This document shows positions 27,831-37,051 of a stretch of DNA of 64,000 nucleotides, piece by piece (the stretch's first letter is position 1; every line of letters begins with the position of its first letter). Both the position numbers and the translations under genes were made by a program. The notes below the pieces were generated by a model. It saw only the letters and a list, made by a program, of their open reading frames with translations, had not been told where the DNA came from and made no database searches. This DNA comes from Gilliamella bombicola (lineage in GTDB: Bacteria > Pseudomonadota > Gammaproteobacteria > Enterobacterales > Orbaceae): contig NZ_FMAQ01000005.1 of the NCBI RefSeq assembly GCF_900094945.1, positions 30,258 to 94,257 on the forward strand. The letters are read 5' to 3'.

Positions 27831-29213
27831 TTATTCACATATCGGTTTACTAATATTCATATTCGAAACAGCATTATTCATTTGTTTAACTATCTGTGTT
27901 GGGTTTTGAGCGATATAAACCTTACCTCCTGTTTTTTCCGCTACACAGTCAATTTTATGCTGTCCAGCAATATCGACAATATTTATCTTTAGATGGGGTT
28001 GTTGAGCTGCGATCTTGCCGGCTAAAGTACAAATATTCGCTTTGGTACAATTATCTTCGCCATCACTAATTACTAAAATGTAATCATCATGGTTTACGCC
28101 ATCAAGCATTTTACTAGCTTGTTTTAAACCACTGTATAAAGGCGTTGCACTGTTATTTTCTAATGGATTTAACCGACTAATTTTATTTTTTAGTTTACCT
28201 CTATTTTCATAATGATAAAACGAGGTAGTTTGTGCAGCAGGGCAAGCAGAAAGAGTAACTAACGCAATATTAACATCGGGTTGTATTTTATCAATAGTCG
28301 ATAATGCAACCTTTTTACTACTTGATAAACGATTAGGTAAACGTGTCATACGTTTTTCGTATGCATCAGCTTCTTGTTCGGTCATTGAATACCAATCAGA
28401 ATTTAAGTATTGATTAATGGAGGCTTGAGATTCCATCAATGTCAATGTCATTGAGGCTGAATTGTCAAATATCATAACCATTTTAGGCTTGTCAGTATTA
28501 TTTGCAATTTCTTCACGAGTAATACAATTTTTAGGTGCTGGCTCTGGTATCGGTTCAGGCTCCGATTTTACAACGGGTTGTTCCTCTTTAGGTAGCTCAA
28601 CAACTGGATCTGGTTTCTGTTCTTCAACAGGCAGAGTAATGACAGGTTCAACATCAGCAATCACTGGCTTTTCTTTTCCATATGGACAAAATAAATACCA
28701 AAGAATACCCAGTAACCCAAGGATTAATAAGGCTAAAAGTAAAAAATGCCACCAACGCCAAAATGATTTTGGTGGAATAACTGGGACTGGTGCAGGTAAA
28801 ATGGGATCTTCAAAGATATTGACAATAACTGGGTCATCATTAATCACATAAATATGGTTACCTAAACTTTTAATTCTAGGTAACCATGATGAAATAAATG
28901 TCCGCTGCTCAGCAGTGATTGACATTAACTTAACCGTAGCTTCAATATCGTTAATACGATTTTGTAACGTTTTTTCTATCTTAGCTTTATGTGATTGATC
29001 GCTAATTTCACTCAATAAGATAGGCTGCCCTTCTAAAGGGCTGTACCATCCAATATATTGATTATCATCAATCAACCTTGGTATAGCTAAGATCGAAAAA
29101 GTACGTTCAGTTAAATGCGGTTTTAGCAATGCTAACAAAGAATTATATTGATCGAATAAAGACATCTTTTCAGAATGATTATGATCAAAAATAATTCTTG
29201 TTATTCGCTGCAT
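27831..29213 (-). CDS. inner-membrane VWA protein of the srf operon (copy 2)
   Basis: This 460-residue paralogue of the following gene has the same four parts: an N-terminal domain (RITRIIFDHNHSEKMSLFDQY), a TM helix beginning FWRWWHFLLLALL at about 151-174, a Pro/Glu-rich linker and a VWA domain with MIFDNSASM (DxSxS), SATPLYSG and VISDGEDNC. The heads and VWA domains align closely while the linkers differ, as expected after tandem duplication with a spacer under weak constraint. It lies 64 bases after the 160-residue lipoprotein gene and 124 bases before its paralogue. The paired metal-site domains may form a heterodimer in the periplasm (inference). Confidence 0.72.
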   Translation of the reverse strand: MQRITRIIFDHNHSEKMSLFDQYNSLLALLKPHLTERTFSILAIPRLIDDNQYIGWYSPLEGQPILLSEISDQSHKAKIEKTLQNRINDIEATVKLMSITAEQRTFISSWLPRIKSLGNHIYVINDDPVIVNIFEDPILPAPVPVIPPKSFWRWWHFLLLALLILGLLGILWYLFCPYGKEKPVIADVEPVITLPVEEQKPDPVVELPKEEQPVVKSEPEPIPEPAPKNCITREEIANNTDKPKMVMIFDNSASMTLTLMESQASINQYLNSDWYSMTEQEADAYEKRMTRLPNRLSSSKKVALSTIDKIQPDVNIALVTLSACPAAQTTSFYHYENRGKLKNKISRLNPLENNSATPLYSGLKQASKMLDGVNHDDYILVISDGEDNCTKANICTLAGKIAAQQPHLKINIVDIAGQHKIDCVAEKTGGKVYIAQNPTQIVKQMNNAVSNMNISKPICE

Positions 29214-29277
29214 TGCTAATTCATTCCCTTTTATTTAGCTTCTGTTTTATTTAAACATTGATTTAGTAAAAATATAT

Positions 29278-29760
29278 TTATATATTCAGTGCTTTTTGCA
29301 ATTGTTGCAGCTTTTTATTTAACTTTTCAAGCTCAACTTGTTTTTCAAGTTCAGAACTATTTGAATTGTTGACCTTATTTAGTTGCTGTTCAATATCTTT
29401 TACTTGAGCCTGCAAATCGTCACGACCTTTGGCTTTTTGTTTTACTTCATTTGTCAGTTTAGTTAAATCAGTTTTCAACTTTTGCTGCTGTGCCTGTTTT
29501 TGTTTAATGCTTAACGAGGTGGCATTTTTTTGCTTCTCGATGGTGGCATAAATCTCTTTAAACTGCTGATTAGCTCTTACTTCATTTTCTAGAATTTGTT
29601 TTTTCTGATCAATTCGAGCCTGATAATTGCCTGAATAATTACAGCTGATTTTATCCATAATTCCAATATTGGTATTAGTCGGATCGCACTGTTCGGGCGT
29701 TGTTGAACAACCAGCTAAAAAAATAAGCGGGCTGAGTAATAGAAGGTATCTTTTTTTCAT
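29278..29760 (-). CDS. coiled-coil lipoprotein of the srf operon
   Basis: This is a 160-residue lipoprotein. The signal sequence MKKRYLLLLSPLIFLAGC has a lipobox with Cys18; the +2 Ser favours the outer membrane by the Lol rule. The rest is Lys/Gln/Glu-rich with heptad spacing (EKQKNATSLSIKQKQAQQQ, KDIEQQLNKVNNS), so it is predicted to be one long coiled coil. No named family is recognised. It is two bases from the 230-residue lipoprotein gene, and the two coiled coils may pair with each other across the periplasm (inference). Confidence 0.65.
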   Translation of the reverse strand: MKKRYLLLLSPLIFLAGCSTTPEQCDPTNTNIGIMDKISCNYSGNYQARIDQKKQILENEVRANQQFKEIYATIEKQKNATSLSIKQKQAQQQKLKTDLTKLTNEVKQKAKGRDDLQAQVKDIEQQLNKVNNSNSSELEKQVELEKLNKKLQQLQKALNI

Positions 29761-29762
29761 AA

Positions 29763-30455
29763 TTAGCTCACCTTAACTGCTGAACGTTGTTTGGTAACAA
29801 GATTAATTTGATTTTCAAGTACTGATATTTGTTTATGCAATTGACTAATTTGTTGATCCAGCCTTGATACTCTAACACCTGATTGTCGTTCTTGAGAAGA
29901 TATTGAAACCCAATCATTCTCAACTTTTTTCATGCTTTTTAATTTGTCTCTTAAATAAGCGATATTTGCATCAATTTGTGTCAAATCATTTTGTGCTTGT
30001 TTTTTATTTAATGTGTCATTTTTTATTTGATTATTTAATACTTTCAGTGTTGCTAAATTCTTATCTAATACTGCTTTAGCTGTTTCGGTCACCGCTTGTA
30101 CTTCGTAAGTGTTCTTTTGAACGTCTTGAATATAAACATCTAGACGCATCTCATCATCAGCATATTCAGCCCGTTTACTGTCAAGATAATAGTTAGCCCC
30201 CATCATCACACCACAACCAACAGCCGCAGACGCAAGACATACTCCTGTTTTTCCACCAGCTAACATACAGCCAATACCACCTAAACCAGCACCGATAGCA
30301 CAAGATTGCCAAGCTGATTTGCTAAAAAACTTAGCTGTATTGCTTTTTGTTAATGCAGGATCGACATTTCTAGAACTTACTCCTCCAGAGCCTTGACACC
30401 CTGTTAAAATAAGCGATATACACAAAGTCAGTGTTACTATAATTTTATTCATCAT
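29763..30455 (-). CDS. glycine-zipper and coiled-coil lipoprotein of the srf operon
   Basis: This 230-residue lipoprotein has signal KIIVTLTLCISLILTGC with a lipobox at about Cys20. Residues about 50-80 are a Gly/Ala/Cys-rich hydrophobic stretch (AIGAGLGGIGCMLAGG, ASAAVGCGVMMGANYYLD) of glycine-zipper type that could insert in a membrane. Residues 95-230 are helical with coiled-coil spacing. The ATG overlaps the upstream FGE-like gene by four bases, so translation is coupled. No family is recognised. The zipper suggests it helps form or line a membrane passage (inference). Confidence 0.6.
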   Translation of the reverse strand: MMNKIIVTLTLCISLILTGCQGSGGVSSRNVDPALTKSNTAKFFSKSAWQSCAIGAGLGGIGCMLAGGKTGVCLASAAVGCGVMMGANYYLDSKRAEYADDEMRLDVYIQDVQKNTYEVQAVTETAKAVLDKNLATLKVLNNQIKNDTLNKKQAQNDLTQIDANIAYLRDKLKSMKKVENDWVSISSQERQSGVRVSRLDQQISQLHKQISVLENQINLVTKQRSAVKVS

Positions 30456-32068
30456 TTTTTTCCTTTTATCTCATTACACGTTTGTAGCCAAGCTGTCCGC
30501 TCGATCTTCCCCGATTCAATATATTGATTAATATGTTTGAAATAGAGTTTTAAATAATCGCTCATATTCGCTTTACCGCTATTTTCGAGAATAAATTGCG
30601 TTGATTTAACTTGATCATTAATCGTATTTTTCTCGTAATTTGACGCTGTATTAACAATCGTGTCGGAATAATATTTTAATATAAAGTCCCTAGCACTTTT
30701 AGACTCATCAACGACTTGTTTTAAATTATCAAGCTTCACTTTTGAGCACATATTGTCATCGGTTACAGTATCTGCCTCTTTTGAATCACAAACTTCATTA
30801 ATCATTGTTTTATATAAATTATCATTATACTCAAACTTGCCATTCAAATCTGAAACATTAGCGCACAAAAATGCACCTAATTGTAATGCAGATTGAATAG
30901 AACGATCTCGTTGCTCATCACGCGCTTGATTGGCGCTACGTAAAAGTGTATTGAGTTGATTTAATTCTTTTTTTGTTTTTTCATCTTCAACTTGTTTAGT
31001 GATTTTTTCAAGTTCACCGACAACATTACCATTTTTTGTGCTATCAGTTTCACTGCCTAATTCACTCCATTCTTTGTCCAGTTCTTTTATTTTGTCATTC
31101 GAATTCATCACTTCAGTTGTATAAACTAAACGAAATCCAACATCTTTACTTTTATAAGCATTTTTATCATCATAGAAAGGCTTTTCAGTACGAAAAGCAC
31201 TGGTAGTTGAAGATTCGGGCGTTAAATAGCTGCCCCCACGCACAATCATTCCGCCTTGTTGACCGTGGTAGCGATCAAGTTTATTCATTCTAAACGAATC
31301 AAACATCATTTCGCTCGCATTACCTAAAATATCATACAGATCTAGGGGATTAGGATCTAACCTACCAATAAGTTGCAATTTACCATTAGCAGACTTGGCA
31401 CCAGAAAACCACGCATAATTTTCAAGATTTTTAGTCATAGGAAACCGTGATTCACGAAATTCTGATTCTGTCACTTTTGAACCACCCCGAGCGGCATATT
31501 CCCATTCCGTATTATTGGGTAAACGGACATAACCATTCGGTAAATTTATTGATTTTATTTTTGACTGGTTTGCAAGTAACCAACGATTATATTTATCTGT
31601 AAAAGCGATAGCATCAAACCAGCTAATATCGGTGATAGGAAAGGAAAGACTTATTTTAGGAGTTGGACAAGTATCATTCATGACGGATTGATATTGCAAT
31701 GCGGTGATCTCATATTTACCTATCAAATAATAGCGCTCTTTACCTGCATCAGAAAAGCTACCAGCAATATAATTGGGCGTGGCATACTCGGCAAAACCGA
31801 GCTCTTTTTGATTACTTCCTAAAATGACTTTGACATCATCTAGCGGTTTATCGGTAGGGGTAAATACCTTTTTCATCACTAAACTACCATCACATGGCAT
31901 AGGTAAAATAACATCATCTTTTGTAGGCTTGGGATTATAAAATTTACTATCCCAAGGTTCAGCAAAGCTTAATGCCGGTAGTAAGCTAATTGTAGCCAAT
32001 CCCCAACAAGCTAATCGGATATAATTATGCTTCACGTAAGCTTTCTGCTGGTTGAATTTGAATAGCAC
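30452..32068 (-). CDS. periplasmic FGE-sulfatase (SUMF1)-fold protein
   Basis: This protein of about 538 residues has a signal peptide (YIRLACWGLATISLLPALSFA). Residues ~90-320 form a formylglycine-generating-enzyme fold: GKYEITALQYQSVM, FPITDISWFDAIAFTDKYNRW, RLPNNTEWEYAARGG, LYDILGNASEMMFDSF, GGMIVRGGSYLT and KDVGFRLVY. The C-terminal 200 residues are helical and without name. No paired catalytic cysteines are evident, so it is probably a binding or scaffold member, as are many SUMF1 proteins in secretion and conflict systems. GTG 32068 has AGGAGG five bases upstream but overlaps the permease gene by 44 bases. A GTG at 32035 would give a more usual signal peptide; the choice is open. Confidence 0.75.
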   Translation of the reverse strand: MLFKFNQQKAYVKHNYIRLACWGLATISLLPALSFAEPWDSKFYNPKPTKDDVILPMPCDGSLVMKKVFTPTDKPLDDVKVILGSNQKELGFAEYATPNYIAGSFSDAGKERYYLIGKYEITALQYQSVMNDTCPTPKISLSFPITDISWFDAIAFTDKYNRWLLANQSKIKSINLPNGYVRLPNNTEWEYAARGGSKVTESEFRESRFPMTKNLENYAWFSGAKSANGKLQLIGRLDPNPLDLYDILGNASEMMFDSFRMNKLDRYHGQQGGMIVRGGSYLTPESSTTSAFRTEKPFYDDKNAYKSKDVGFRLVYTTEVMNSNDKIKELDKEWSELGSETDSTKNGNVVGELEKITKQVEDEKTKKELNQLNTLLRSANQARDEQRDRSIQSALQLGAFLCANVSDLNGKFEYNDNLYKTMINEVCDSKEADTVTDDNMCSKVKLDNLKQVVDESKSARDFILKYYSDTIVNTASNYEKNTINDQVKSTQFILENSGKANMSDYLKLYFKHINQYIESGKIERTAWLQTCNEIKGKK

Positions 32069-33248
32069 CTCGCCCTCCTATAACCACAATGCCCGCTGAA
32101 ATAAATAAAGTCAGTAAAAATGCAATAATAAGATGATAAAATTGTAATTGACTCACAACCGATTGTGAAAGCAAATTTTTACCTAACACTAAATTAAAAG
32201 CACAATTTCCTACCGCAAACAGCCCACAAGAGATTATAAAAGCAAAACAGCTCAAAATCATTGCTTGATTAATTAAATAAAGCATAATGCCTTTCGAGCG
32301 AAATCCAAGTAATCGCATAAAAGCAATATCTTTGCGTTTACGTTCAATATTCGATAAAAATGCCCCAGTAAATGATAAAACACATCCCAATACTGCCGTA
32401 ATGGCAATAACGCTAAAAATAAAATTAAGCACTCGATCGATTGCTTGCATATTTTCAATTGCATTAGCCTCGGTACGCGTTTCTATATGTTTTTCTCGTA
32501 ATTTAAATGCTAATGGAGCCACATTATCCAGTGAGTTTGCATAAATACGGGCCCGCGCAAACGACGTATGGTGAGGTGGATTTAATTGTCCAGTAGAAGT
32601 CACAAAAACATCACTTTGATAACCATCATAATAATTTTCCATCTCAATTAGTAAATCTAAAGAGACAAAAGCCGCTGCACGGCTATAACGATTTTCGGGA
32701 ATAATACCTACCACTTCTAATTGTGTCATTCCTTTTTCAAGTTTTCCATCAAGCTGCCTTGTGATCACCATTTTCACACGACTTCCCATCGTGACTTGCA
32801 TTTTTTCGGCCGATAATGAACTTAATAAAATTTGCTTTTTATTATTAGGTAATGGCAAATTTTTTGTTATTGGATCATCTTTAGCCGTGGGAATAATTTC
32901 GGCATTATTAACAAAATGGCTAGCATCTTTCATTAAATCAGCTTGTGTATTTAATGAACGTGTGAGTGGAATAACAAAAGCTGTTTCAGGTTGCTGTTTT
33001 ATCCACTCAAACATTTCATCTTTAAGTTGCAAATTCCCCACAATTTTTATTTCTAAATTTTGCGGATCACTGAGTAATTGCTCTCGAAGCTGTGAAACAA
33101 CACCGTATTTTAAACTAAATAACAATAATAATGGCGTAATCACTGATATTACTGAGGCAATAATACAAAATGATACTTTTTTGTCATACCATAAGTCCGC
33201 TAACGATAAACGAGTAACAAGTAACCATTTTGATATTGCTTTAGTCAT
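32025..33248 (-). CDS. FtsX/MacB-type ABC transporter permease
   Basis: This 407-residue permease has one N-terminal TM (about 25-47), a large periplasmic domain (to about 270) and three TMs at the C-terminus, the LolC/LolE/MacB topology. The FtsX core is visible as GCVLSFTGAFLSNIERKRKDIAFMRLLGFRSKGIMLYL, whose coupling helix contacts the ATPase. Proteins of this type do mechanical work on periplasmic partners or lipoproteins instead of carrying solutes through the membrane. Three bases separate it from the ATPase gene upstream. A single permease gene implies a homodimer. Two lipoproteins encoded downstream are possible clients (inference). Confidence 0.82.
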   Translation of the reverse strand: MTKAISKWLLVTRLSLADLWYDKKVSFCIIASVISVITPLLLLFSLKYGVVSQLREQLLSDPQNLEIKIVGNLQLKDEMFEWIKQQPETAFVIPLTRSLNTQADLMKDASHFVNNAEIIPTAKDDPITKNLPLPNNKKQILLSSLSAEKMQVTMGSRVKMVITRQLDGKLEKGMTQLEVVGIIPENRYSRAAAFVSLDLLIEMENYYDGYQSDVFVTSTGQLNPPHHTSFARARIYANSLDNVAPLAFKLREKHIETRTEANAIENMQAIDRVLNFIFSVIAITAVLGCVLSFTGAFLSNIERKRKDIAFMRLLGFRSKGIMLYLINQAMILSCFAFIISCGLFAVGNCAFNLVLGKNLLSQSVVSQLQFYHLIIAFLLTLFISAGIVVIGGRGAIQIQPAESLREA

Positions 33249-33251
33249 TTT

Positions 33252-33968
33252 TTACGCCTTATCTTGTAACGGTGAAAATTCTGAGGATTGTGGCGAGGTT
33301 AACTTGGCTGATAACGTCAATAACCCTTTGTTAGCTATACATTGCAAGTCATGTGTGACAATCATGGCAGTAATATTATCTTGCTGAGCTTGCTCAATAA
33401 TTAAATCAAACAGTAAATTCGCATTATAGGGATCCAATGCCGAAGTCGGCTCATCGGCAAGTAATAACGCGGGTTTATGAATAATCGAACGAATAAAAGA
33501 AGCTCGTTGCCTTTCACCAATGGATAACTGTTTAGGGTGTTTATTGAGCAAATGTGCGATATTGAGTTTTTGCACTAGATAATCAAACCGGCTATTATCC
33601 ACTTTTTTTTGTAATAACTTTAATGATAATAAAATGTTGTCACGAATCGTCAAAAATGGCAGTAATCCACCTGTTTGCAGCATAAAGCCTAAATATTGAG
33701 CGCGAATATCAGCAAGTTCATCGATTTTATCTTGCTTGATTAGCGTTGCGATATCAATATCATAATTATCAACAACTAAGTTATAACTATCAATGTGGTC
33801 TGGTTTTAATATCATTCCCACCATTTCAAGTAGCGTGCTTTTACCTGCACCACTATCGCCTTGAATAACAACAACGTCACCTGCTTTGACAGTAAGCTTT
33901 GGCAGGCAAACGCTAAAAAAGGATTTACCTGTTGAGCGTGAAATCGATAATTGCTTAATATTTAACAT
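33252..33968 (-). CDS. ABC transporter ATP-binding protein (LolD/MacB-like)
   Basis: This 238-residue ATPase has Walker A GDSGAGKST (about 36-44), a Q-loop in FMLQTGGLLPFLT, signature LSIGERQRASFIRS, Walker B ALLLADEPTSALD and the switch His in IVTHD. It belongs to the LolD/FtsE/MacB group that pairs with FtsX-type permeases such as the product of the next gene. It is one base after the VWA gene and three before the permease gene, so the three are likely co-made. Confidence 0.88.
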   Translation of the reverse strand: MLNIKQLSISRSTGKSFFSVCLPKLTVKAGDVVVIQGDSGAGKSTLLEMVGMILKPDHIDSYNLVVDNYDIDIATLIKQDKIDELADIRAQYLGFMLQTGGLLPFLTIRDNILLSLKLLQKKVDNSRFDYLVQKLNIAHLLNKHPKQLSIGERQRASFIRSIIHKPALLLADEPTSALDPYNANLLFDLIIEQAQQDNITAMIVTHDLQCIANKGLLTLSAKLTSPQSSEFSPLQDKA

Positions 33969-33969
33969 A

Positions 33970-35934
33970 TTATGGCAACATTTCTAATGGTATAGGATAC
34001 ACATTTTCACGCGGATCACTGCCGTCAGCTAATGAAATCCAACGATCGACATCCGCATTACATTTTTGATAATAGCGAATTTTACTGTTTAAATTACGGA
34101 TAAATTTTTCTTGTTCAAGCCCACTCATACTTTTCCATGTATCTTGATCAAGTCCAGTGACATCGCTTTTATAAGGGATATTATCTAAATATTCACCCAG
34201 CAAACCTAAGTCAGCAATTTTTGTGACAGAATCGGATTTTAATTTACTTGGATCTTGCCCCATTGCCGCAGCAACAGAACGAAGCTGAGAGAACATATCA
34301 TCGGCTGAAATCAATCCATCATTAGCCGCATTAGCGATTTTGCTAACCACGTCGCTCAAATCACTCAGTTGCGATTTTGTTAATAATATACGTGGCTCTG
34401 CTGTTGGAATAGTTGGTTTGACAAAATCTTTATCGGTAATCCATGCTTTAAAAACTGACGGTGCTTGAGTGCCCTTAACATCCCCCAAATAAGCCAGTTG
34501 CATTGCCTTGCTTAGTAGCAATGCATCTTTTAACATGTCTGAGTTATCATCTTTTGCATTGATGGCATTACCAACAGAAGCTTCACCTTTATAAGCAAGT
34601 TTAACTTGTTCAGACAATGCTTTTGCTAGCAAATCAACTTTTTGACCAAACTCATTTACATCACCTGCATTCACTGGGTAATAAAGTGATTTATGAATAA
34701 AATCGTTATACGTTAAGTCCGAATATTGTTCTGCCGCAATTTGATGATCTTTTGCACCACTTGGCGTTTTTAAATGTAATGCATAAATCGCAACACCTTT
34801 ATGCTGAGCTTCAAGTCTTAATTGCGCTGCATCCATGCCAGTGCTAGAGAGCTTATCATCACCAGGAATTGCACTCGCATCTGTTATTAAAATCATATAA
34901 CGCGCACCAAAACTATTCCAATTAATATCATTTAATGCTTGAGCAACACCCGCATAAGAGTCTTCAGCAAAATACGAGGTAGAAACGGTAGCTTGTTTAA
35001 GCGAAGAACTCAGTTGTTTAAAATCTTCCTTATCTTTAACTTTATTAGGATCCGCAAAAATTTTGGTCACAAATTCAAGCTTATCTGATGCCTTTAAGCT
35101 TGACCGAAAGGAAACCAATCCAAACTTAACTTGATTTTGCAAATTCTCTTTTTCAATATGTTGATAAACTCGCTCTACCGCTTCCTTAGTCCTTGAAATA
35201 TAAGGATCCATAGAAATAGTCGAGTCAATAACAAACACTATGGCGGCTTTAAAAGGGGCTACTTGGTTGGCACTATCATCAGTCGTTTGGGTAGTTGTTG
35301 GTTTTGTGTTATTTTTTATCAATGATTCTTGTTTACTGACTGAGGCAACTTCTAACACTCGCTCATAAAACCCTTGCCCATTCATCACTTCCTCACCTTG
35401 TAAAATAGGTAATAAATAGAAGTTACTTTTAAAATCAACGAACTCTTTAGGTTCTTGAGCCACCACGTCTGAAGCGGGTTTATTGGCTTTTAATGCATCA
35501 CGAATAGGTTTTAATAAAGCTTCAGGCTTGTCTGCATCCACAATTGCTGTTAATGAGGCCTTATCTTTAAAAAAGAGCAAAGGATCACGATCCACTGGAT
35601 TTGTAAAAACCAATGTCATTTGCATATTCCAAGCTATCGCACATGAATTATTAATCCAACCAATGGTTTTTCCGTAAGAATCTGGACCAACACTAAGCCA
35701 CTCTTGATTATTGTCATTTTTGCGTTCATAAACATAATAACGGGAAAATGCAGGCAAGGATTTGCCTGTAGCATCGGTAATATTGTTTTTTAATTCACAC
35801 GTTGGGGTACTTAATACTCGTTGGTATAGGGTTGTTTTTCCAGCCTGTTTAAGTGGCTCAGTTGCAAACCCTATCAAAGGTAAGCATGTTAGACCTAGTG
35901 TGCAAATGAGTTTCGAGATAGCTAGCTTATTCAT
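33970..35934 (-). CDS. periplasmic VWA-domain protein of the srf operon
   Basis: This 654-residue exported protein has signal peptide MNKLAISKLICTLGLTCLPLIGFA before TEPLKQ. Residues ~30-105 read like a small SH3-type module (TLYQRVLSTPTCELKN, TIGWINNSCAI). A VWA domain at ~228-440 has its metal site as FVIDSTISMD (D-x-T-x-S, a mild variant) and MILITDASAIPGDD. The C-terminal ~210 residues are helical with a conserved-looking DVDRWISLADG end. GAGGAGC precedes the ATG. It follows the repeat-domain protein gene by 12 bases and precedes the ABC ATPase by one. Its fold resembles extracytoplasmic VWA regulators, but I cannot name the family. Confidence 0.7.
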   Translation of the reverse strand: MNKLAISKLICTLGLTCLPLIGFATEPLKQAGKTTLYQRVLSTPTCELKNNITDATGKSLPAFSRYYVYERKNDNNQEWLSVGPDSYGKTIGWINNSCAIAWNMQMTLVFTNPVDRDPLLFFKDKASLTAIVDADKPEALLKPIRDALKANKPASDVVAQEPKEFVDFKSNFYLLPILQGEEVMNGQGFYERVLEVASVSKQESLIKNNTKPTTTQTTDDSANQVAPFKAAIVFVIDSTISMDPYISRTKEAVERVYQHIEKENLQNQVKFGLVSFRSSLKASDKLEFVTKIFADPNKVKDKEDFKQLSSSLKQATVSTSYFAEDSYAGVAQALNDINWNSFGARYMILITDASAIPGDDKLSSTGMDAAQLRLEAQHKGVAIYALHLKTPSGAKDHQIAAEQYSDLTYNDFIHKSLYYPVNAGDVNEFGQKVDLLAKALSEQVKLAYKGEASVGNAINAKDDNSDMLKDALLLSKAMQLAYLGDVKGTQAPSVFKAWITDKDFVKPTIPTAEPRILLTKSQLSDLSDVVSKIANAANDGLISADDMFSQLRSVAAAMGQDPSKLKSDSVTKIADLGLLGEYLDNIPYKSDVTGLDQDTWKSMSGLEQEKFIRNLNSKIRYYQKCNADVDRWISLADGSDPRENVYPIPLEMLP

Positions 35935-35946
35935 TCTTGCTCCTCA

Positions 35947-36945
35947 TTATTTTTGTAATTCGGTTAAACGATCTTTAACGAACGTATTATTTGCATCGTT
36001 AGTCAAAGACGTTTCATACCAATAAATAGCCGTTTCTTTATCTGCTTTAAAGCAATTATTTGCTTCATAATATTTTTCGTCATACTCTTTTGCATATAAC
36101 ATCGCAATTTTAGAATTAGTTTGAGCCTGATTTGCATATAACCGCTGAGCAATATTACATTTTTCAGTTTTTTTAGCTTCAGTAATGATTTGAATAATGG
36201 CATCCGTCTCTGGTTTGGTCTGTAAACATTGTTGAATAAAGGTTAAATCATCAGCAGAGGCGTTGTTCAAACTACATTGACCACTAATTTGCACTGCTGG
36301 AGTTGGTTGTGATTGATTTTTGGGAAATAAAAAATACCATGCAGCAATACCAAGTCCAATTAGCACTATACAACCGATAATAATAGCCACAATTAACCCT
36401 AGGCGACTTTTGGATTTAACTGGTTCCACTGGTATTATTTCTAGTTCTGGTTCGATAGGTTCCGCTAACGTTCCACTTTCAGGATCAAGGCTAGATTCTT
36501 CAATTAATGGTGTTTGCTCTTCAATAATAGAATCACTAACAGGATCTGGCTGCGCTATAGTTTGCTCGTCATTCGGTAATGCGGTTTGTAAGTTTAATGC
36601 TGTTGATGCAAGAACTGAGTCAGCAATACTCACAACTCCTCCATCAACATAATTCTCATTTTGCTTATCACGAATTTGTATAAGAAATCGAATCTGGCTT
36701 TCTTGTGATAATAAAGAGTCGACCAGCCATTCACCAATTTGTCCTGTTAATTGTCCATTATAAACGGACATATTTTCAACGGCGTGCCAGTTTTTTTCAG
36801 GACTCCATTGATTCAAACCAGATAAATAATAGCCGTCTTGATTTCGTTGTATAAGCATATCAATGTTAGAACTACCACTCCATTTTTGAGCTAAAAACTT
36901 CGCAATACCGGGTTTATAACCATCTAATTCTATTCTTAATGCCAT
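35947..36945 (-). CDS. single-pass membrane protein with periplasmic repeat domain, srf operon
   Basis: This protein of about 332 residues has a cytoplasmic head (1-~95; ALRIELDGYKPGIAKFLAQ, IGEWLVDSLLSQESQIRFLIQ), an acidic Pro/Glu linker, one TM helix (LGLIVAIIIGCIVLIGLGIAAWYFLF, about 185-210) and a C-terminal Cys-containing helical domain with TPR/Sel1-like spacing (YEANNCFKADKETAIYWYETSL). ATG 36945 with AGAGGA just upstream is preferred to an ATG eight codons earlier. The head-linker-TM-domain plan matches SrfA and both terminal VWA proteins. A 106-base gap separates it from srfC, the only sizeable gap in the front half of the operon, so an internal promoter is possible. Confidence 0.62.
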   Translation of the reverse strand: MALRIELDGYKPGIAKFLAQKWSGSSNIDMLIQRNQDGYYLSGLNQWSPEKNWHAVENMSVYNGQLTGQIGEWLVDSLLSQESQIRFLIQIRDKQNENYVDGGVVSIADSVLASTALNLQTALPNDEQTIAQPDPVSDSIIEEQTPLIEESSLDPESGTLAEPIEPELEIIPVEPVKSKSRLGLIVAIIIGCIVLIGLGIAAWYFLFPKNQSQPTPAVQISGQCSLNNASADDLTFIQQCLQTKPETDAIIQIITEAKKTEKCNIAQRLYANQAQTNSKIAMLYAKEYDEKYYEANNCFKADKETAIYWYETSLTNDANNTFVKDRLTELQK

Positions 36946-37051
36946 GATATCCTCTATTTTTATACTCAAATATGTAAGTACTTTTTATCTGAGCTATTGA
37001 ATAGGAAAGGGCGTTTCGCTCAAAAAGACTTTCCTACTATACTTTGTTATT

